Positions 35,112-45,832 of a DNA stretch of 64,000 bases are shown piece after piece. The position numbers were made by a program, and so were the translations under genes. The DNA comes from Physcia stellaris (taxonomy: Eukaryota > Ascomycota > Lecanoromycetes > Caliciales > Physciaceae). Location of the stretch: positions 62,001 through 126,000 of the forward strand of contig JABSSW010000033.1 in assembly GCA_018902385.1 (NCBI GenBank). Direction: 5' to 3'. The stretch's first letter is position 1, and each line of letters opens with the position of its first letter. The notes under the pieces were generated by a model. The model saw only the letters and a list, made by a program, of their open reading frames with translations, ran no database searches and had not been told where the DNA came from.

Positions 35112-35765
35112 ATGAAGCTGCACAGTCGGTTCAACCTCACCTTGCAACTCCTGCTCCATGTGCTATCGGCAAGCGCACTCCCTCCCACATTCTCACGACT
35201 CTGGCCATCCCTCAGACTAGATGCCTCCCGAACCAGTCAATTGGCCAACCTCACGTCACACAGCTCTAATCTCACCAAACAGCTTACATAGTCAGTATTA
35301 TCAGTGACCAGTCCTCCAGGCGAAACCCATACACATTACTAAATCCCACTAAATAGCTTTCCCCCAGGCCCACCTGAGCCCCACTACTACTACCCTTTTA
35401 TAGGCTCTGACCTCGCTATCGTCTTCAACCCCCTCGGCCACCAGCACGACCGTCCGGAAAACAAAGTTCTCTACATCATCCTCTCAGCCCTACATCACAG
35501 CCTTGTCTATCGCTCGACCGCGAAGTTGCCAGGCACTGGCTACCAAATTTCAGAGAACTTATGTGTGCTGAGTGTCACCCATGCAGTCGGGGTAAGGGAT
35601 CTGACGTGGGGTATGTGGACCCAGGTGTTGGGCCCTCTGAGAGAGTATGTGCATGCGTATCCAGGATATGATTTTCAATTCGATATCAGGATGGAACAGG
35701 AGGAAAGCCTCCAGGGGCGAGTCATTGGAGCGGGTTTTCTGATGGTGAGGACTCCGACCAGGTGA
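35112..35765 (+). CDS. Small secreted protein, unknown function
   Basis: Exons 35112-35290 and 35357-35765 (66-bp intron, GTCAGT donor, TACTAAATC branch point, AATAG acceptor) keep phase and give 195 residues. The N-terminus (MKLHSRFNLTLQLLLHVLSA) is a classical signal peptide, probably cleaved near residues 22-24. The mature part begins with a Ser/Thr/Asn-rich segment carrying N-glycosylation sites (NLT, NLTK). A compact domain follows with PHYYYPFIGSDLAIVFNP, VLYIILSALHHSLVYRS, GVRDLTWGMWTQVLGPLREY and a C-terminal GFLMVRTPTR. No cysteine pattern or catalytic motif is clear. I do not recognise the family. A secreted or cell-surface role is inferred from the signal peptide alone. Confidence 0.65.
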
Positions 35766-36579
35766 AGAGGCTAGAGCGAAGAATGGGAAGGGGTGTCTCA
35801 ATGAGATTGATCCTGAAATCATCTGAATGAGTTCAGAACATGTGTAAGGTAAGCATACACATATATTTCAGTGATATTGCAGTACTCCAATCCTACACTC
35901 AGGCATAGTAGGTATATATGAGCGAAAATTCAGATTCTCCGGCAGCAGGCAAAATCGTGGGTCAAAATCTCATTAGATCTCGGGGCCTCAAGAGCACCTC
36001 GAGCACCTCATCTCTCGAAACCACTTATTCATAGCCTCTACACATTGCTCTGGATTGAGTACTATGACATCATCCTCGCGCTTATTTCCTCCAGAAACTT
36101 TGTCGACCGTTCAAGTCATCTGTACATCAAATTCTCTTACGGGCGCCCCGGTTATCTCGGTATCCCCACCACCCAAATCAAATGCCTCTAAAATCGCATG
36201 CTCCTAGTCTCACTTCTGAAGCATGTCAACCCTGTCATAACCGCGGCTAAAATCTAAATGACATACGGTTTGGAAGTGGTTTAGCTTCCAAGGATCTGTG
36301 AAGCAAACAGCGATCAAGATGGATAAACAGCCGCCCGAAAGAAACTTCAATCGATCGTCGAATGGTAATTAAGTTGATTTGAGTGATTGAAACCTAAAGC
36401 TCGTTGCGAAAGTGCGGGGCTTACAGAAAGTTAGTATCAAGCCACCATAGCGCCTGATCATCCGCGTCAAAGCGTAGATTCAGTGACTTAAACCCCTTGC
36501 ATCCCAGCTCTTCAATCAGCTCGTAAAACCACTTATCAAATTTCACGCGGCGTGCAATTCTAGTGCCACTGTCGGCTCA
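35766..36579. other. Intergenic with dispersed-repeat copy
   Basis: Contains the second copy of the T-arm-like repeat (35937-35992). Nothing else recognised. The right end precedes the MYND gene. Confidence 0.4.
35937..35992 (+). repeat. Dispersed repeat, copy 2
   Basis: Same order of blocks as copy 1 at 26525: ATTCTCCGGCAGCA, TCGTGGGTCAAAATCTCATT and TCTCGGGGCCTCAAG. About 80% of aligned bases are shared. The 5-bp stem seen in copy 1 is broken here by C-to-T and C-to-A-type changes on one side. Both copies are in the same orientation. Confidence 0.4.
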
Positions 36580-37350
36580 ATGGCGTCCAATCCAGAGAGT
36601 GAACCAGTAAGTAAGCTCTGAAGTGCATCAACTCAAAGATGATAAGTTAGTCCAGAGCCTGAACTGATCTCGCAGTAGAAATGTACAGTGTGCGCTACGA
36701 CGGAAGCCTCCCTCCCCAAAGCTCTCCAGCGATGCGGTCGTTGTCTATCCACGAAGTATTGCTCCCTCGAATGCCAGCGAGCCGACTGGCAATCTCATAA
36801 GCTTTCTTGCAAAAAGCCCGGTGACACTGCGTCGCCCAGCAACAAAGCCAGCCACACCGCACCGCCTAGCAATAATACCAGTCACATTGTGCCGTCCAGC
36901 AAGAAGCCCGCCTACACTCCGCCGCCCACCATGAGCAAAGCTGGTGGAATTCTGGACTCCCTCTTCGGAGGCAGCAATCTGGATAAGCTGACAAAGAAGG
37001 AATGCTACATACAACTAATCGACAGCTACCGCTTGCGCGTTGAGGATGACTACGTATTTGCTCATCAAAACCATGGCATTTACGCCAATGAGGACCCGCA
37101 CCCCGAATTTGCGCGTTACCTTGATAAGGCTGAGAAGCGGAAGGGGCTGCTGCCGGGATGGTGGAATGCCGAGCACAAGGCTGCCTGCAAGGCCATGGGC
37201 GCGGATACCTCCAAGGCCAATTGGGCTGACTTGAGCTGTGCCGTTGAGAAAAAAGATATCCAGGAACATTACCAAGAGGACACAATGCCAATGAAGTTGA
37301 GGCTTTTGGCGGAGAAGGTGTATGGGAAACGGGTTCAAGGTGGACTGTGA
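36580..37350 (+). CDS. MYND-type zinc-finger protein
   Basis: A 27-bp first exon (36580-36606, MASNPESEP) is joined in phase 0 to 36679-37350, giving 232 residues. The short first exon is needed because the MYND finger starts right at the junction. The finger follows CxxC...CxxC...CxxxC...HxxxC: KCTVCAT, RCGRCLSTKYCSLECQ and DWQSHKLSC (residues about 11-51). Three 10-residue repeats (PSNKASHTAP-type) form a linker. A C-terminal domain then contains DSYRLRVEDDYVFAHQNHGI and LPGWWNAEHKAAC, which recurs behind MYND fingers in fungal proteins. MYND domains bind proline-rich peptides and act in protein-protein contacts. No SET domain is present, so it is not a methyltransferase of the SMYD type. 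Confidence 0.85.
36833..36922 (+). repeat. Three 30-bp tandem repeats inside the MYND gene
   Basis: Units 36833-36862, 36863-36892 and 36893-36922, each starting CGCCCAGCAA or close variants, encode PSNKASHTAP, PSNNTSHIVP and PSSKKPAYTP. They form a Pro/Ser-rich linker between the zinc finger and the C-terminal domain. Copy number could vary between strains. Confidence 0.8.
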
Positions 37351-38472
37351 CAGGATTGCGAACTAGGCCAGTGCGATGCAACCTCAGGATCCCGGGAGGA
37401 AAGCTCTTCGAGTGTGAAAAGATAGCACCCCTCATCCACTCTTGCGTTCTCGACAGATCCTCACAGGAACAAAGTCTGTTAGTGGTGTCTGAGCGAAACT
37501 TGAGAATCCTATCATCACCCAAGGCACGTACCGGTGTTAGTTCATCAGTCAACCCAACTTCAATTCAGCCGATCGATTTCGAGTCATACATTTCCCCCTC
37601 TGTCTTTCCTCTTATGGTCGGCATTCCCGTCATTTCCTCAAACGCCCATGGTCTCTTCGGAAACTTCTCTTAGTAATGAGGTTCTGGGAGCTTCCTCTGA
37701 AATATCGCCAGTGCTCCCGGTTGAGACCATCAAGCGCAACATGCTGTTATTTCTCCAGGTTATCCACTTCAGCACTACCGTATTGACACCTCGCGATCGG
37801 CGAGCAGGCCTCCAGGCATACCCTTTTAGGGCTCAGCCCTATCCAGCCCTCACTTTAAACTGTTATCTGGCGCGAGCGCCGCCGCGTCAAATTTCTGCCA
37901 TGGGAGAGAGGCATCACTCGACCTTCGAAAGAACCAGCAATGTGGGGATTCAGTCATTAAAGTTGCGAGAAACATAGCGATGCGCAATAGAAAGGCTCGG
38001 AACAGACCACTGTTGAGTAGTCCACACACGGACGAGAAGCTTGAAAGAGAATTACGCCTCGAAAAGAGTCTACAGCTCGTTACTCGAGGTTGCGTTAGCT
38101 ACATAGGGGTGTCCATCGAGAGTTTCAACTTCTATCAACCACATGGACGGTCCCGTTTCTGACCAGCTAGCCTTGGGTGTTCTGATCCTTGGCAATGTGG
38201 CTGGCTGCACAGCCTCAGCTGAAACCGCATAAGCGCCCTTGAATGCCAATCCTCGTCCAATGGGGACTCGATGCGATACTCCTTCCAGTGCTGAGAGCTT
38301 CGCCTCATCCAGCCTCGTGCAGCTTCATGACTGCCATCTTCCCCACTCTTGCAGTGACTTCTCTATAATATTTACTCCTTTATTCACAAAGCGTGTCAAC
38401 ATTGAGCAGCCGGCGTCCACGAGGCAAGCTTGAACCACTCAAGGCTCTAGCTCAGCAAACCGGCATTGCACA
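37351..38472. other. Intergenic, no supported gene
   Basis: Frames of up to about 147 codons (37534-37977, +) start without ATG and show no domain. Probably the MYND 3' flank and the upstream region of the fungal_N/SH3 gene. Confidence 0.4.
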
Positions 38473-40033
38473 ATGTCCGACCCATTAAGCATTGCTGCCG
38501 GCGTGATAGGAGTATTGACAGCCGCCGCCCAAATCTCAACGCTTCTTATCCGGTTTACGAACGCTAGCAGGAATGTTCCCGCTCAAGCACGTCACGTTCT
38601 CACAGAGGTTGGTGATATCAGCGGTATTTTGTCGCATTTGCAGTCATTTCTCTTTGGCATTCAGTCTGTCAACAGATCGAGGATGTCATTGCTCAGAGTG
38701 GACCACACAGTCGCAATTCTTAGCGGCTGCGTTATGACTTTCTCCGAACTAGAGAAGATTCTAGATGGCTTGGAAACTGGAGATCTTGGGGTCTATGATT
38801 GTATTAAATGGGCACAAAAAGAGAGCGACATCGGAGCCATTCTCCAGCGACTACAGAGTCACAAAGCGTCATTATCTCTGATGCTCAATATTCTGAACGG
38901 GTTCGTATTCTATAATTTCCCATTGGATCCTACTGAATAATAACAGAGCTACGATGGTGGAGGCTAAAAACTCCGTCGACCGCTTACATGGTCTTATATC
39001 TAGATGCTACGAGGAGATGTCTCAAAGGGTTCAGTCTCTCGAGCTAAAAGAGCTACATCGTCAGAATCAAATCGACTCAGCACCAGACGATGGGGATCTC
39101 AACTTCGAGATTTCTCTCGCATCAAGCATCCCACCAGGTCATGGTCCAACAACAGAGCCAGCACCAGAAGAGGAGACGGTCACACCTCAATTCACGGAGG
39201 AGCTCAAACAATCTTGGGTGTACAGCAGGAATTCCGCATTCCGATTATCTACCCACTCCTCAGAGCAGGCATACACCAGGTGGTCGTGCCTATCAAGGTT
39301 GAGTATGTCTGAGGTGTCTGATATCTCTGTGCTCAATTTGGCAATAACGGTCGAAGAAGTCAAGAATCCCAAACGACTATCTCAAACTTGGTCGGGGGAT
39401 CAGGATATATCAGCAGGGATTGCAATATCACAGGTACTGCCACAAGGATCGAATGCGACATTGAACGAGTATGCTGGCCTACACAGACTTCCGCTACCAT
39501 CCCATGAACTGGACGATGAGACATCCTCTATTGCAACCACGACGAGCCTGCTTGAAGATCGCGACACAGTGATTACACAGCCCATGAATGATGCAGTAGT
39601 TCCCGAGGGACCGCGTAGTACTTCTCCCGTGGCCCAAGACTTTGGTTTAGTTGCTCGGCCTCTACCAATACTTGGCGTACAGAAGCCAAATTTCCAAGCA
39701 GATATACAAATTCCTGGCGCATCCGGGGCAGGATTCCAAACAGACATGGGTGTGCAGGTTCGCACAGGTTTGAGTGTTCTTTTCGAGGCGGCAAGTTTGT
39801 TTGAATTTAACATCGACAAAACGAGAACAGAAGCTGGTTATCCTTATCTGACCTACGTTGCTGGAGAGGTAAGACTCCAAAGTCATTTATCGCGATCGTC
39901 ATGACTTATCGTGTTTTAGATCTTTGAAGTTATTCAGGACAACGGCGAGCTTTGGCTGGCTAAAAACCAAGATGACGAAACAGGTCAGATTGGATGGATA
40001 TGGAATCAGCATTTTCTCGTGCTTACTCAATAA
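38473..40033 (+). CDS. Fungal STAND-type N-terminal domain + SH3 domain protein
   Basis: Exons 38473-38900, 38947-39868 and 39920-40033 keep phase and give 487 residues. The N-terminus (MSDPLSIAAGVIGVLTAAAQ) and the following helices (ARHVLTEVGDISGILSHLQS) form the fungal N-terminal domain found at the front of many NACHT/STAND proteins. The first splice joins the end of that domain to NGATMVEAKNSVDRLHGLIS. A long Ser/Thr-rich disordered middle follows. The last intron lies inside an SH3 domain: ASLFEFNIDKTRTEAGYPYL with TYVAGE, then IFEVIQDNGELWLAKNQDD and GWIWNQHFLVL. No nucleotide-binding domain is present, so this looks like a signalling adaptor rather than a full NLR. SH3 domains bind proline-rich ligands. 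The donor of intron 1 (GTTCGT) is unusual. Confidence 0.85.
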
Positions 40034-41233
40034 TCCAGCATGACTGAGATAAGACGACCAAGATTTTCGATGCGGTAAATGATCATCACCACGATACCGG
40101 TCATTGGGCCGTACCTGTTGATCGCAAAGATGCTATCGGGCACTCGAGGCGCAGCATCAACGACCAGAGGGTATCTCAGCTGCCTCTTCAACTCCCACTC
40201 TACGTCAGAAAGAATGGAACTCGCCGTCGTACGTATGCAGCGCTCAAATACTCCGATTTCGAGATTAACTTCCATTGCAATCATTCACTCCAACGGGAGG
40301 ACTAGGGAAAGGACAAGATGACATGAGGAAAGAAGATCGCTCGTCGAAAAGGTTTTTAAACGAAGCTATGCCGAAGTCCAGCTTCTGATCGGTCCGGGGA
40401 GATCACTAAAACAACCAAGCAAAACGCGAGCCCCAACAAATTCTGGTCACCAGAGAAGCGCTTGTCCGATTTATCCTTGATGGGGTCCCGCCTCAAGAGC
40501 CGTACCACTGCATAATCAGCGTTGCTCGCTTTCTGGCCAACGAACGTCTATCCAAACATCAGTCATCCCTGATATTCCTTTGTTGGCTCTACAGGCTACC
40601 TGATGTCTAGTTGAACGATCCCTAAAATTACCCGCGAAAACGGGGTGAGCTGCAGAGCGGCGAACAAAGGGATAGCCATGCGATATCTGAATTCGTCAAG
40701 TCTCACTCTCTTATGAGCTATCTTTATGAACGGAAGGCAACACAATGATCTATCACCGTCCAAAGACAATTGTCTTCTTGAAAAACAACTCAAAATAAAG
40801 AGAAGGAGTCAGTACCTTTCACCATATGATATCAACAGCCCTCCGGCCCAAACACCATCAAGATCTAATGTTGCCAGTGTTGTTAGGATTTTGACTAGGA
40901 TGAACTTTGATCTCAAACAATCTCAACACCTGAGAACGTCTCAAGCCTATCACACTGAGAAGCGAAATAGTAGTTGTTGCTACATGGTGTTAAAACTAGT
41001 AGCTTTCGTTAGCCGATCTAACACACAACTCACAGAAGAACACTCGAAACATGCCATAATTCAAAACTCTTTCTCGTACGTTACTTTTACTCACCTATTA
41101 TACATCAGCACCGAAGTCTTCAAGAATTTCTCGATACAAACGTAATTACCACGAGTTCTTCCTTCATGCGACGAAACCTGTTCAATACCAGCCCGACGAT
41201 CACACCACAACTTCATACTCAAATCTCATCAAA
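40034..41233. other. Intergenic with an 85-codon minus-strand ORF
   Basis: On the minus strand 40284-40027 is open from an ATG (MIAMEVNLEIGVFERCIRTT) and has a hydrophobic stretch. It overlaps the last codons of the SH3 gene and has no recognised family, so it is not called. The rest holds no supported gene. Confidence 0.35.
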
Positions 41234-42370
41234 ATGTTTGAATTTCACGAATACGGGAACAAATACGCAAATCCCGCCGACCCCGGGGAATGCTGCCTCT
41301 ACCCTCACGAATACGGGAACAAATACGCGAGTCCCGCTGACCCCGGGCAATGCTGTCTCTATCCCCTCATCCTCGTGATCTATTTCGTCCTTGTCTGTCT
41401 CCTTCCCGTCTGGTACGAAGAGCGGTGGCGGAAGCGCCAATGCCGGAGCCGCGACAATGAATTGGAATCAGCCCGCGCTGTCACTCCATCGAGCGAGAGC
41501 TCGGAATCGGAAACACTTCGCACTTTCAATCCGTGGACCGAGAGCCCAGAAGTGGAATCAGCCCGCGCTGTCACTCCGTCGAGCGAGGGCTTGGAGTCGG
41601 ACACACCTCACACTTTCAATCCATGGAGCGAGAGCTTAGAGTTGGACATGGCCCCGGAATCCGGTCTGCCCAGCGAGAGACCAGAATTGGAAACAGTCCG
41701 CGCTCCAACTCTGTCGAGCGAGAGCCCAGATGGCACCTTACGTACAGACGCCACACGCTCAAACGCCCCAGCAGTGTCGCAGCCGACAAGCAATCATCCT
41801 GAAGCAGATGAGACGTCTATACTGGAAACAACCCGCGCTTTGAGCATGTTGAGCGAGAATCCGAATGACATGCAGCGTACAGACGATAGACCCTCAAGCG
41901 CACCAACAGTCTCACCGCCGCCGAGCAACCATTCTGCAGCAGGTGAGGCGTCTGAATCATCGACTACACAGAATGATACAGAAATCAGACCCTCAAACGC
42001 ATCGACAATCTCGCGGCTGCCCAGCTACCATTCTCTAGCAGAAGATGCCTCTGTACCATCAGCGACGCAGAATGATAGAGACAATGCACACTCAAGCGCA
42101 TCAACAGTCTCGCGACCGCCTAGTTACCACTCGCTAGCAGACGAGGCACCTGTTGCAGCTGCAGTGCCCGTACTATCAGCAACGCAGCACGATCCACTAC
42201 CAGTATACGACGATCCACCACCAAGCTACAAAGCTAACGAGGAGCTTCCGGCACCAGTACTCACATCTAGTGCGGGCGAGAGAGTTGGTGATAGGAGTTC
42301 CACCTTCTTCAAGCGACGGTGGTGCCGAATCAGGGGTCCCAGGCCTAGGGGATATCAACGTCTGTCCTAG
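41234..42370 (+). CDS. Single-pass membrane protein with N-terminal tandem repeat and PY motifs
   Basis: A 378-codon frame from ATG 41234. Residues 5-24 and 25-44 are a near-perfect 20-residue duplication, each with a CC pair. One transmembrane segment follows (about 42-60, LYPLILVIYFVLVCLLPVW) and then a basic stop-transfer stretch (EERWRKRQCRSR). The long tail, probably cytosolic, is Ser/Thr/Glu/Pro-rich and contains imperfect repeats of two kinds: ARAVTPSSES-type (about 30 residues) and PSYHSLA-type (about 38 residues). The tail has PPSY in RPPSYHSLA and in PPPSYKANEE, plus a variant LPSY. PPxY motifs bind WW domains of Rsp5/Nedd4 ubiquitin ligases. This layout fits Rsp5 membrane adaptors by analogy. 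The function is inferred, and a competing open frame covers only the first 210 bp. Confidence 0.6.
   Translation: MFEFHEYGNKYANPADPGECCLYPHEYGNKYASPADPGQCCLYPLILVIYFVLVCLLPVWYEERWRKRQCRSRDNELESARAVTPSSESSESETLRTFNPWTESPEVESARAVTPSSEGLESDTPHTFNPWSESLELDMAPESGLPSERPELETVRAPTLSSESPDGTLRTDATRSNAPAVSQPTSNHPEADETSILETTRALSMLSENPNDMQRTDDRPSSAPTVSPPPSNHSAAGEASESSTTQNDTEIRPSNASTISRLPSYHSLAEDASVPSATQNDRDNAHSSASTVSRPPSYHSLADEAPVAAAVPVLSATQHDPLPVYDDPPPSYKANEELPAPVLTSSAGERVGDRSSTFFKRRWCRIRGPRPRGYQRLS
41246..41365 (+). repeat. Tandem 60-bp repeat, two copies
   Basis: Units 41246-41305 and 41306-41365 share CACGAATACGGGAACAAATA at the start and GACCCCGGG..ATGCTG further in. They encode the duplicated N-terminal segment of the membrane protein. 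High identity between copies suggests a recent duplication. Confidence 0.85.
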
Positions 42371-44861
42371 GAAGCTTCAAGATGTTGCTTGGTGCTACAG
42401 CCGAGGCGCGATATCTGGGGCGCGGTCTTTAGGGGGACTGGCGAGTGTAGATGCTGAGAGATGCAGGAGAGAGAAGCGAAGGGGGCGGGATTGGCTAATG
42501 TTTACGGCTTCAGGGAAGGGGGGATGTGGTGTTTGTCATAGATGGTTAGTGCTGCTCTTGTGGGATAATACTTGTGTGGAGGTTATGAAATTGATGGGCG
42601 ATACATGAATGAGTACTCTGCGTACTGGACATCTCTATCGTATTAGCGATCACCTACTTCGATCGAACAGCAAAAGGAAGTAGTAGAGCAATGCACACGC
42701 TAAAAATACTAATCGCAAGTCGAAATAGTGATGCGTTCTAGTAAGCTAGATGCCCAAAGCCATTTCATCTTTAGCTCAAAAGATTAGAAGAAACAGCCCA
42801 AAGAAGTGGTAACACGCTATCAATCGTCTTATCTGATCTCATTTCCTCGATTTTCACATTTTCTCCGAGGCGCTGATACACTCCTGCTCTCTCCTTGAAC
42901 AATCGGAAAGAACTAAGGAGCACTCGATGCACTGCCGATTAGCTCACTTCTGAATATCCGAAGATATAGAGCGCTCAACAGCAGCATATAGAAACTCGAT
43001 ATAAGATCTGTGTAATTTCTGTTGCGAGTTTGTTTCAATGCATGTCTCGTGATATGCGAAAAGTCAATGATTTTTCTTTGTACGTTGTCGATTTTCATGT
43101 TTCTCATTGGCTGGAATCTCTCGAGCATAGCGTTTTGAAGTTATTTTACTACTTGATATGTCTCCACGAAAGAGCACTTGGATATCGACTGATTTTGCTT
43201 GAGATATCGATTAATTTATATCGGGAGGTTGCAATTATTACTTTGCTCGTACTTTCTTTGTAGGTGATGATCTTGAAGAAGACGTTCAGCAAGATTTGCT
43301 GTCTGATATTACTCTGATGAAATAAGAAATTCCGAGAGCCTCGAACGACAGCGACAGTTTGAATATGTTTCATTCCATCGCCATCGGAGACCTCGCCACA
43401 ATCCCAAACCCCGAATGCTGATATCAGGAATAGCTCCTCAAATCCACACTGTACCGCCCCTAATAAGCTGGATCCAGGAACGCTGTGTCCTACTCTCTGT
43501 TTTCCATGCCAAAAAAGAAAGAAAAAAGAGAGAAAAAGGATTCAGTCAACAAAGAAAAATGCGCAGAGAAACATCCAACACCTTCCGATACTCTCTCAGC
43601 AATGTAATTGAGCTCGAGATCCTGATATGTAGCGGACTCCTTGCATTGATACGATGTACACTCCTTCAAGGCCTCTTTCCCCTGACCTCCAGAGTCCGAT
43701 ATCTATCCAGCAGGTAGTGTAACTCCCCCATCCTCCCTTCCCGCTCTTCCCCCAAAATTCACCCTTTTCTTCAAAGAGTGCTTGTTTCGAACCTTCCAAT
43801 TAATCAACTCCCCTGGAAATACCTGATATCACCTTCACTTATCATTTACATTACTACTCTTTGCGCGATCTTTAATCTCCAGGCACAGGTACGTGATGAC
43901 TATGCATACTGCACAACCCAGACATCGACAGCAAAGCAGAGCATGAGAGAAGATGATATTTGACCGAGATCGGAACCCTGAAAATCGTATCCGTGCAAGA
44001 AATGAACGAGTCACAATGAAGCTGCTTGATTCGACTGAATTCGAATATATATAAGCTCCCCCAAATACAAGCAAATCTTTCATATCCCCTTCATATAGTT
44101 CTGTGTTATGCGAAGAAGTAGGTATGTGACTTTCTCCCGCATACCGTCATAGGAAGAAGCGGTGTTGCAGCATGGGAGATCAGAGTACGGGATAGTGTGA
44201 TGTTGGACTAGGGTCGGGAATGGGACTTGAGAGATGAAGGTCGTTTCGGTTGTGGGATGGTGGGATTTGGGGGGTTGGATCCGAGGATGGGAGCATGTGA
44301 GGGAGTATGGAGACGGGAAGGAAGAAAGGAGGGAACATGGATATACATACAAGACAAGCATTCTGTTGTTGTCGAAAATAAAAGCCGTGCAAACCTCGTA
44401 GCAGAGACTGGGCTGGCTAGGATGTGGGAAAGTTGTTCAGCATTGAATTCGATTTATGTTGTTGGCTGTTATTTGTTTACAGATGGATTTTGTTCTTGTT
44501 ATCAGTAGATTGATTTGTTGGCGAAGGATTGATTCGTCATACGATATTGCATCGATTAATCTAGCTGCATATAGCGAGATCTTTGTTCGTTGCAATGAAG
44601 GGTACTGTTGGTGGTGGTGGTGGTATTTTACGGTGCAGAGAGTCTGATTGCATGAAGCTATGATCAATCGTGTTTGAAACCGCGCACCGAGATACGTAAC
44701 AGGAAGCTCAACTTTAGATGCATAACACCAAACACGTTTCTCAGCTGTAGATGGCAGCAACGACACACTTTGAACGAAAACCGAGAATACAAAAGCCTTT
44801 CCGCCACCATCATTCCCCCCGTCACTCTCATCCAATATTCCTTCCTCCCACCAACCTGGCC
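42371..44861. other. Long intergenic stretch
   Basis: About 2.5 kb with no supported gene. Frames up to about 150 codons occur (for example 42153-42608 in an alternative frame of the previous gene, and 44437-44835 on -) without a domain or splice logic. Purine-rich sequence lies at 43500-43560 and G-rich sequence at 44230-44340. Confidence 0.45.
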
Positions 44862-45832
44862 TTATCGCGACAGTGGCTTGGTACTGTAGACCGTGTAGCT
44901 AATCGTATCGAGCCCCGTTCCAATACCCGCCTGTAACACAGCGTCTCTGCCCGTCGTCCTGAATGTCACCGACTGGCAGCCTTTGAATCCGGTGGGTGTG
45001 GCTTCGACCATGTTCTGGATGCTACCTCCTGTATTTGAGATTAGTGGATGGAGAAATGAATGTCGAGACTTGGGATGAGAGTGGGTGGGGGAAGATAGGA
45101 AAGTGAGGACATGGGAAGGATGAGAAGCACAGCGAGGTGAAAAGCGTAGAATAAAAACTAATGCGTGTCTAGGGAGGAGCACACGTACCGTTTCTCGCGA
45201 ACACAAAGTCTTGACTCTTGACCGTGTTACCAGCTGGACTGATGCAGGTGGCTCTCACCGTGCAAGCGGCGGGGATGGCGACCTCGCCGTTGCCCAGCGA
45301 TGTTACACATCTTGACGGTGTTAGCATTGACTCTCCAAGATTTGGTCGATTTTTTGATCATATCTTTCCCCATGCGATCTCTGTCACCGGGAAACAAGAG
45401 AATGACACTTACCCAAAGTAGAAAGACGTAAGGTCGAAATACTGCACGGTAGTATCCGGGTAAACCACAGTCATCGCTGGCTGCCCCTGAAGGTTGTCCA
45501 GCTGGCTCAATGCTCCATACCCGATAACATTCGGTGGGCTCTGCGCAAGAATGCCTGCGACAGGGTTTCCGCCGACGCCAATACTGACGGCGACGAAGCC
45601 GTTGAAGAGCAAGTCCCCATATATCCCGACTGGGGCGTCAGGGATGGGCATCGCGTTAGGGGAGTTTTCGAACTGTGTGCAGTTAGCCTGAGAATGAAAT
45701 TTGGTGGGGGGGAAGACTGCGTACACGGGCGATCTGGGGTAGCGAGTAGAGTTTCGGGCTTGGGGTGACGGGAGTTGCGGTTGTAACACCGAGAAGAGCA
45801 AGGGCTGAGAGGTGGGGCTTTGAGAAGAGCAT
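44862..45832 (-). CDS. Small secreted beta-rich protein
   Basis: Exons 45832-45725, 45672-45413, 45310-45189 and 45028-44862 keep phase and give 218 residues. The N-terminus (MLFSKPHLSALALLGVTTAT) is a signal peptide. The mature chain has alternating hydrophobic stretches and a Cys pair pattern typical of one fungal secreted family: IYGDLLFNGFV, MTVVYPDTTVQYFDLTSFYF, then GCVTS, AACTVRATCIS and, at the end, GCQSVTFRT and LDTISYTVYST. The VxYP..T...FDL.SFYFGC signature recurs in small secreted proteins of plant-associated and saprotrophic ascomycetes whose function is not known to me. Intron 1 (donor GTACGC, GCTAAC branch, ACACAG acceptor) is the least certain. A nearer acceptor would add five residues (ANCTQ). 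Confidence 0.75.
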
